From Stramonita haemastoma (lineage: Eukaryota; Mollusca; Gastropoda; Neogastropoda; Muricidae), in NCBI GenBank assembly GCA_030674155.1, contig CM060334.1, positions 19,093,569-19,148,568 on the forward strand: a stretch of 55,000 nucleotides of DNA, in the 5' to 3' direction. A program made the position numbers and the translations under genes. The notes beneath the pieces were generated by a model. The model was not told the DNA's origin. It saw only the letters and a list, made by a program, of their open reading frames with translations, and did no database searches. Shown here one piece after another: positions 53,019 to 55,000 of this stretch (the first letter of the stretch is position 1; the number at the start of each line of letters is the position of its first letter).

Positions 53019-53257
53019 CAACACACACACACACACAACAACACTAATAAAAAAAATTTTAAAAATGTCCCCATACCAACTTTACGAGTGGGGTCTACCA
53101 CAGGGACGGTGTAAGTGACCCGATTAGTGGTCTTGTTTTCAACTTTGGCGTCAAAGTCATTGGTCAGTAACCCCTTATGACCATGGCGCAGGACCTGTAG
53201 TTTGCTGGTGATTTCATCTTTCAACTTGATATCAGGGTCAATCGCCTTGACTGCTCG
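47193..53257 (-). CDS. SPAG8: Sperm-associated antigen 8 homologue, C-terminal 171 residues (5' exons off-window)
   Basis: SPAG8 is known in mammals as a sperm protein that lies inside axonemal doublet microtubules. In this window exons 53257-53086, 51066-51021, 50211-50100, 48586-48524 and 47315-47193 join in frame with phases 0, 1, 0, 0 and GT-AG sites. Three blocks identify the family: LRHGHKGLLT (near residue 23 of this part), DHNYRREQPVTFW (from residue 111) and a C-terminus with TRDTVFRRNDSFSKPI and PYELENYPKM, which recall the RHGH-GLLT, DYR-EQP-TFW and PFRKN-SFSTP/PYE-ENYP blocks of mammalian SPAG8. The upstream part of the protein lies beyond 55000, since the first exon here begins at an acceptor and no upstream exon was found to the right edge. 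No frame break is visible. Confidence 0.85.
47765..48010 (-). repeat. Interspersed repeat (family 5), copy 3
   Basis: Reverse complement of the 25855 and 46085 copies: 'gccaggcctagcacatccaa' at the 3' side, a purine-rich middle, 'ttttccagaaagtgagggtg' and 'aacaggcccttggcatccct'. Lies in a SPAG8 intron. Confidence 0.75.
48185..48240 (+). repeat. Family-6 SINE head fragment
   Basis: 'ctggcagtgacacacctgtc' and 'tagaaagtgaaagatggcaa' match 8567-8640. A C run follows at 48256-48278. Confidence 0.45.
48431..48500. repeat. (CA)n microsatellite
   Basis: CA-rich run just downstream of the SPAG8 exon at 48524-48586 (minus sense). Confidence 0.9.
48524..48586 (-). CDS. SPAG8: SPAG8 exon (DHNYRREQ block)
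   Basis: Acceptor ttgtttgaacag, donor CAC|GTAAGT. Encodes 21 residues: DHNYRREQPVTFWTEHKDKI plus H. Phase 0 at both ends. Confidence 0.9.
48720..48960. repeat. G/T low-complexity tract
   Basis: Alternating T and G homopolymers. Frames here are compositional artefacts. Confidence 0.9.
49025..49140 (-). repeat. SINE tails, minus orientation
   Basis: 'gctccaaggttcacttatgg' (family-3 tail) and 'gatgatgtttaaacacgaca' (tail B), as at 6411-6545. The pairing of the same two modules in the same order suggests one composite element. Confidence 0.55.
49629..49855 (+). repeat. SINE-A copy
   Basis: 'cttcggatgagactataact' through 'ttatcctcgatataaaagaa' to (AAAT)n. Several short deletions compared with 34333-34650. 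In a SPAG8 intron. Confidence 0.8.
50100..50211 (-). CDS. SPAG8: SPAG8 exon (acidic segment)
   Basis: Acceptor ctgttcacag, donor CCAGA|GTGAGT. Encodes (S)QEKTVASDPEPEPTDFRSV to PLKNPPTR. The alternative acceptor four bases further in would give a stop, which fixes the boundary. Confidence 0.85.
50385..50455. repeat. (GA)n/(GACA)n microsatellite
   Basis: GACAGA, GA and GACA repeats in succession. Confidence 0.9.
50560..50627. repeat. (CA)n microsatellite
   Basis: Long uninterrupted CA run. A C run is at 50831-50846. Confidence 0.95.
51021..51066 (-). CDS. SPAG8: SPAG8 small exon (46 bp)
   Basis: Acceptor attgtctgtcttag, donor ATCAG|GTGAGT. Encodes (R)SQKELMQKMYFNKI plus two bases. Required to keep the frame between 53086 and 50211. 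Confidence 0.85.
51067..52690. other. SPAG8 intron; no other gene seen
   Basis: 51290-51650 is GC-richer than its surroundings. It contains 'gcgcctggtcttctcctagt', similar to part of the family-3 region at 27160 ('gcctggtcttctcctgcaag'), so it is probably an old repeat. The rest is AT-rich. Confidence 0.5.
52700..53043. repeat. G run and (CA)n microsatellites
   Basis: G homopolymer at about 52701-52724, long (CA)n at 52814-52910 and again at 52984-53043. Frames across them are artefacts. Confidence 0.9.
53086..53257 (-). CDS. SPAG8: SPAG8 exon (RHGH block)
   Basis: Acceptor ttttctgtctccag, donor CACTC|GTAAAG. Encodes 57 residues from RAVKAIDPDIKLKDE through LRHGHKGLLTNDFDAKVE to VPVVDPT plus one base. 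Confidence 0.9.
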
Positions 53258-54727
53258 CTGGAGACAGAAAAGTTTATTCCAACATACACTGTTGAGTTCT
53301 CTTTTTTTTCCAGGGCTTTCTTTTTAAATAATTATTCTGTTTTCAATTGTTATTCCTATGCCTTTCCTTAAAACTTCTTTTTAGCACTCCAAAGACATGA
53401 CATGGCTACCTTTGTTGTAGGATGATTAAACCAGCTTTACATACAAAAATCTGCCTCAATAACCAGTACTGCAAACTGTTGTGAATCTTACATGCTTAGA
53501 GAGTGGGAGCCTATAGACTGAGGGATCAGTCTCACAGGAGTTGAAAGCACGTGTGTGTAGAATTGACACTGAAAATCTGATGTTCTGATGAAATTCAAAT
53601 TATGAATGATACAGTACTATTCTGCCAGAAATTTAGATCAAAGCATACTCTTTAAAAAAAAAAAATCCATACTAGCTACAAGTGATGGATCAAAGAGTGG
53701 ACACAATGCTGGCTGTGGACTTTTAGAACGTACTGCCCATTCCTTCTTAGGAAACAAGAGGAGGGACGCCTATGTTGGATGGCATCAGAAGATGAACAAC
53801 TGGGTGTGATTCTACAGAACATTCAATGATATATTATGACATATGCTGGATTTTCCATTCTTGTTCAGCTGTTTTCAAGCTAGGAATGATTTGACTGAAA
53901 GAAAGCAAATTATCGAAATGACTGTGTAGCCTAGTTGGGAGTGTGCTGACTATATAGTGAGGTAAGCTTAGAAATGGTCCCACATGTATGTAAACCTCTC
54001 ACTCAGAGTCTACTTGTGGCTTGGCTCACAAGAATTCTGTGGTGTGGTAAATGAAACATTGCCTATTTTGGGTGACCCAGGATATTACGCTGGGCACGCC
54101 TAACAGCATAACCACCATGTGTCTGATACAGGTTAGGACAAAATGGCTGCATTAAATGACAGTCTTACACTTGGAACTCTGTAGTTATATCAATCAAAAC
54201 ATTTGTATAGACTGACACTTTTGCTCCCTTTTCCGTGAACAACTCATCTACCTGTCAACACTGTCACTGCATGAACACTTGTTTTGTTCTATAGAACTTA
54301 GAAGAAAAGAAATGACTGGTAAAACCTAAGAAAATTTCAAACAAAAACAATTTCACTTTTGGAAGTCAACATAGGCAAAAGTGCTACACACTGTGAACTA
54401 TCTATAAACAAACTGTGCCAAGCTGATTTTTTCTCTTTTTTTAGCATTAGGCAAACATTAACGCTTAAAAGGTGAAAACGAATGGTGATTTAATCATTTA
54501 AAGCTTATGTTGTCTTCTTGTCAGGTTTATGCTATTTCTGAAGCTTTGTATACTGTATGTCCATTTCATGAGACATTAACTTGCAGTTTGAAAAGTTACT
54601 GGTCTTCAAATCAATCTCTAGGTCTCCACTCTGACAGATCTACTCTCTACGTAATTGTACCCACCCCCTTGACCACAACTTCATGTAGCTGTGATCCAGT
54701 TATTTTATTCTATTTTTTTTTTTTTTT
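53258..54727. other. SPAG8 intron to the window edge; no exon found
   Basis: No minus-strand segment with a donor in the right phase was recognised. Short frames on + at 53606 and 54507 lack support. Confidence 0.5.
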
Positions 54728-54935
54728 ATACCACTTTATGTCAGCACATTTTTCTGCATGAAATTCGGGCTGCTCTCCCTGGGGAGAGCACATAGCTACT
54801 TTTTTTTTTCATTTTCCTGTCTGCAGCTGGTATTTATTTCCCTATCTGAGTGGCTTTTCCTACATAATTTTGCCAGGGACAACCCTCGTTGCCCTGGGTT
54901 CTTTTACGTGCGCTAAATAATTATGTGTAACTCAG

Positions 54936-54966
<31 letters not shown>

Positions 54967-55000
54967 TAGCACCCAGACCACCACTCATTGTCTAATGGAT
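54728..55000 (-). repeat. SINE-like interspersed repeat, cut by the window edge
   Basis: The 3' part (54728-54795) is tail B in minus orientation ('aattcgggctgctctccctg', 'gggagagcac'). The rest contains 'gccagggacaaccctcgttg', 'gttcttttacgtgcgctaaa' and 'gggacctcggtttatcgtct', the latter matching the 'gatgagactataaaccgagg' core in reverse. Confidence 0.7.

Noticed and set aside
52797..53224. Cys/Val and His/Thr repeat frames on both strands
   Set aside because: Shadows of (CA)n. The 53086-53224 part of the minus frame is the true SPAG8 exon, which splices out before the microsatellite.

Overview
This is intron-rich animal nuclear DNA. It has GT-AG split genes, very long microsatellites ((TG)n, (CT)n, (TA)n), and many tRNA-derived SINEs, LINE remnants and small DNA transposons. 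The type of repeats and the animal gene content suggest a marine mollusc, probably a gastropod. That placement is an inference, because no taxon-diagnostic gene is present. No bacterial, CRISPR or viral content was seen.

Four protein genes and one tRNA are supported or proposed. (1) RPS15 (+, 4402-14848): five exons, 149 aa, with a 5'TOP-type start and an ATG-only first coding exon. (2) An unrecognised minus-strand candidate gene (31218 down to about 26381, perhaps to 23910), with phase-compatible exons but one in-frame stop or an alternative splice site. (3) tRNA-His(GTG) (-, 33642-33713), intact with a T-run terminator. (4) RBM8A/Y14, the exon-junction-complex core protein (+, 35995-44270): six exons, 179 aa. 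(5) The C-terminal part of SPAG8 (-, 53257 down to 47193): five exons, 171 aa, a sperm/ciliary axonemal protein whose 5' exons lie beyond the right edge.

Layout. 1-4.3 kb is a tandemly duplicated ~1 kb segment plus microsatellites and a mosaic SINE. 4.3-14.9 kb is RPS15, whose introns are full of SINEs and a 2.36 kb TTAA-bounded transposon. 15.0-20.0 kb holds two G-rich minisatellite arrays and, beyond them, a near-perfect 117-bp inverted repeat carrying two facing TATA boxes, embedded in a direct array of ATTGG (inverted CCAAT) elements. 20-31 kb is repeat-dense and holds the candidate minus-strand gene. 31.5-35.8 kb is a LINE graveyard with the tRNA gene. 35.9-44.5 kb is RBM8A with a 1.57 kb hAT-like element in intron 4. 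44.6-55 kb holds a minisatellite, a piggyBac-like MITE and SPAG8.

The genes share no pathway: RPS15 (40S subunit) and RBM8A (mRNA processing) are housekeeping genes, and SPAG8 is axonemal. The most unusual structures are the TATA-bearing palindrome at 19.6-19.85 kb, SINEs whose heads fuse a tRNA-like A box to a 5S rRNA-like segment, three hammerhead-like motifs, and a 38-bp repeat that copies the RBM8A exon 3 splice donor.
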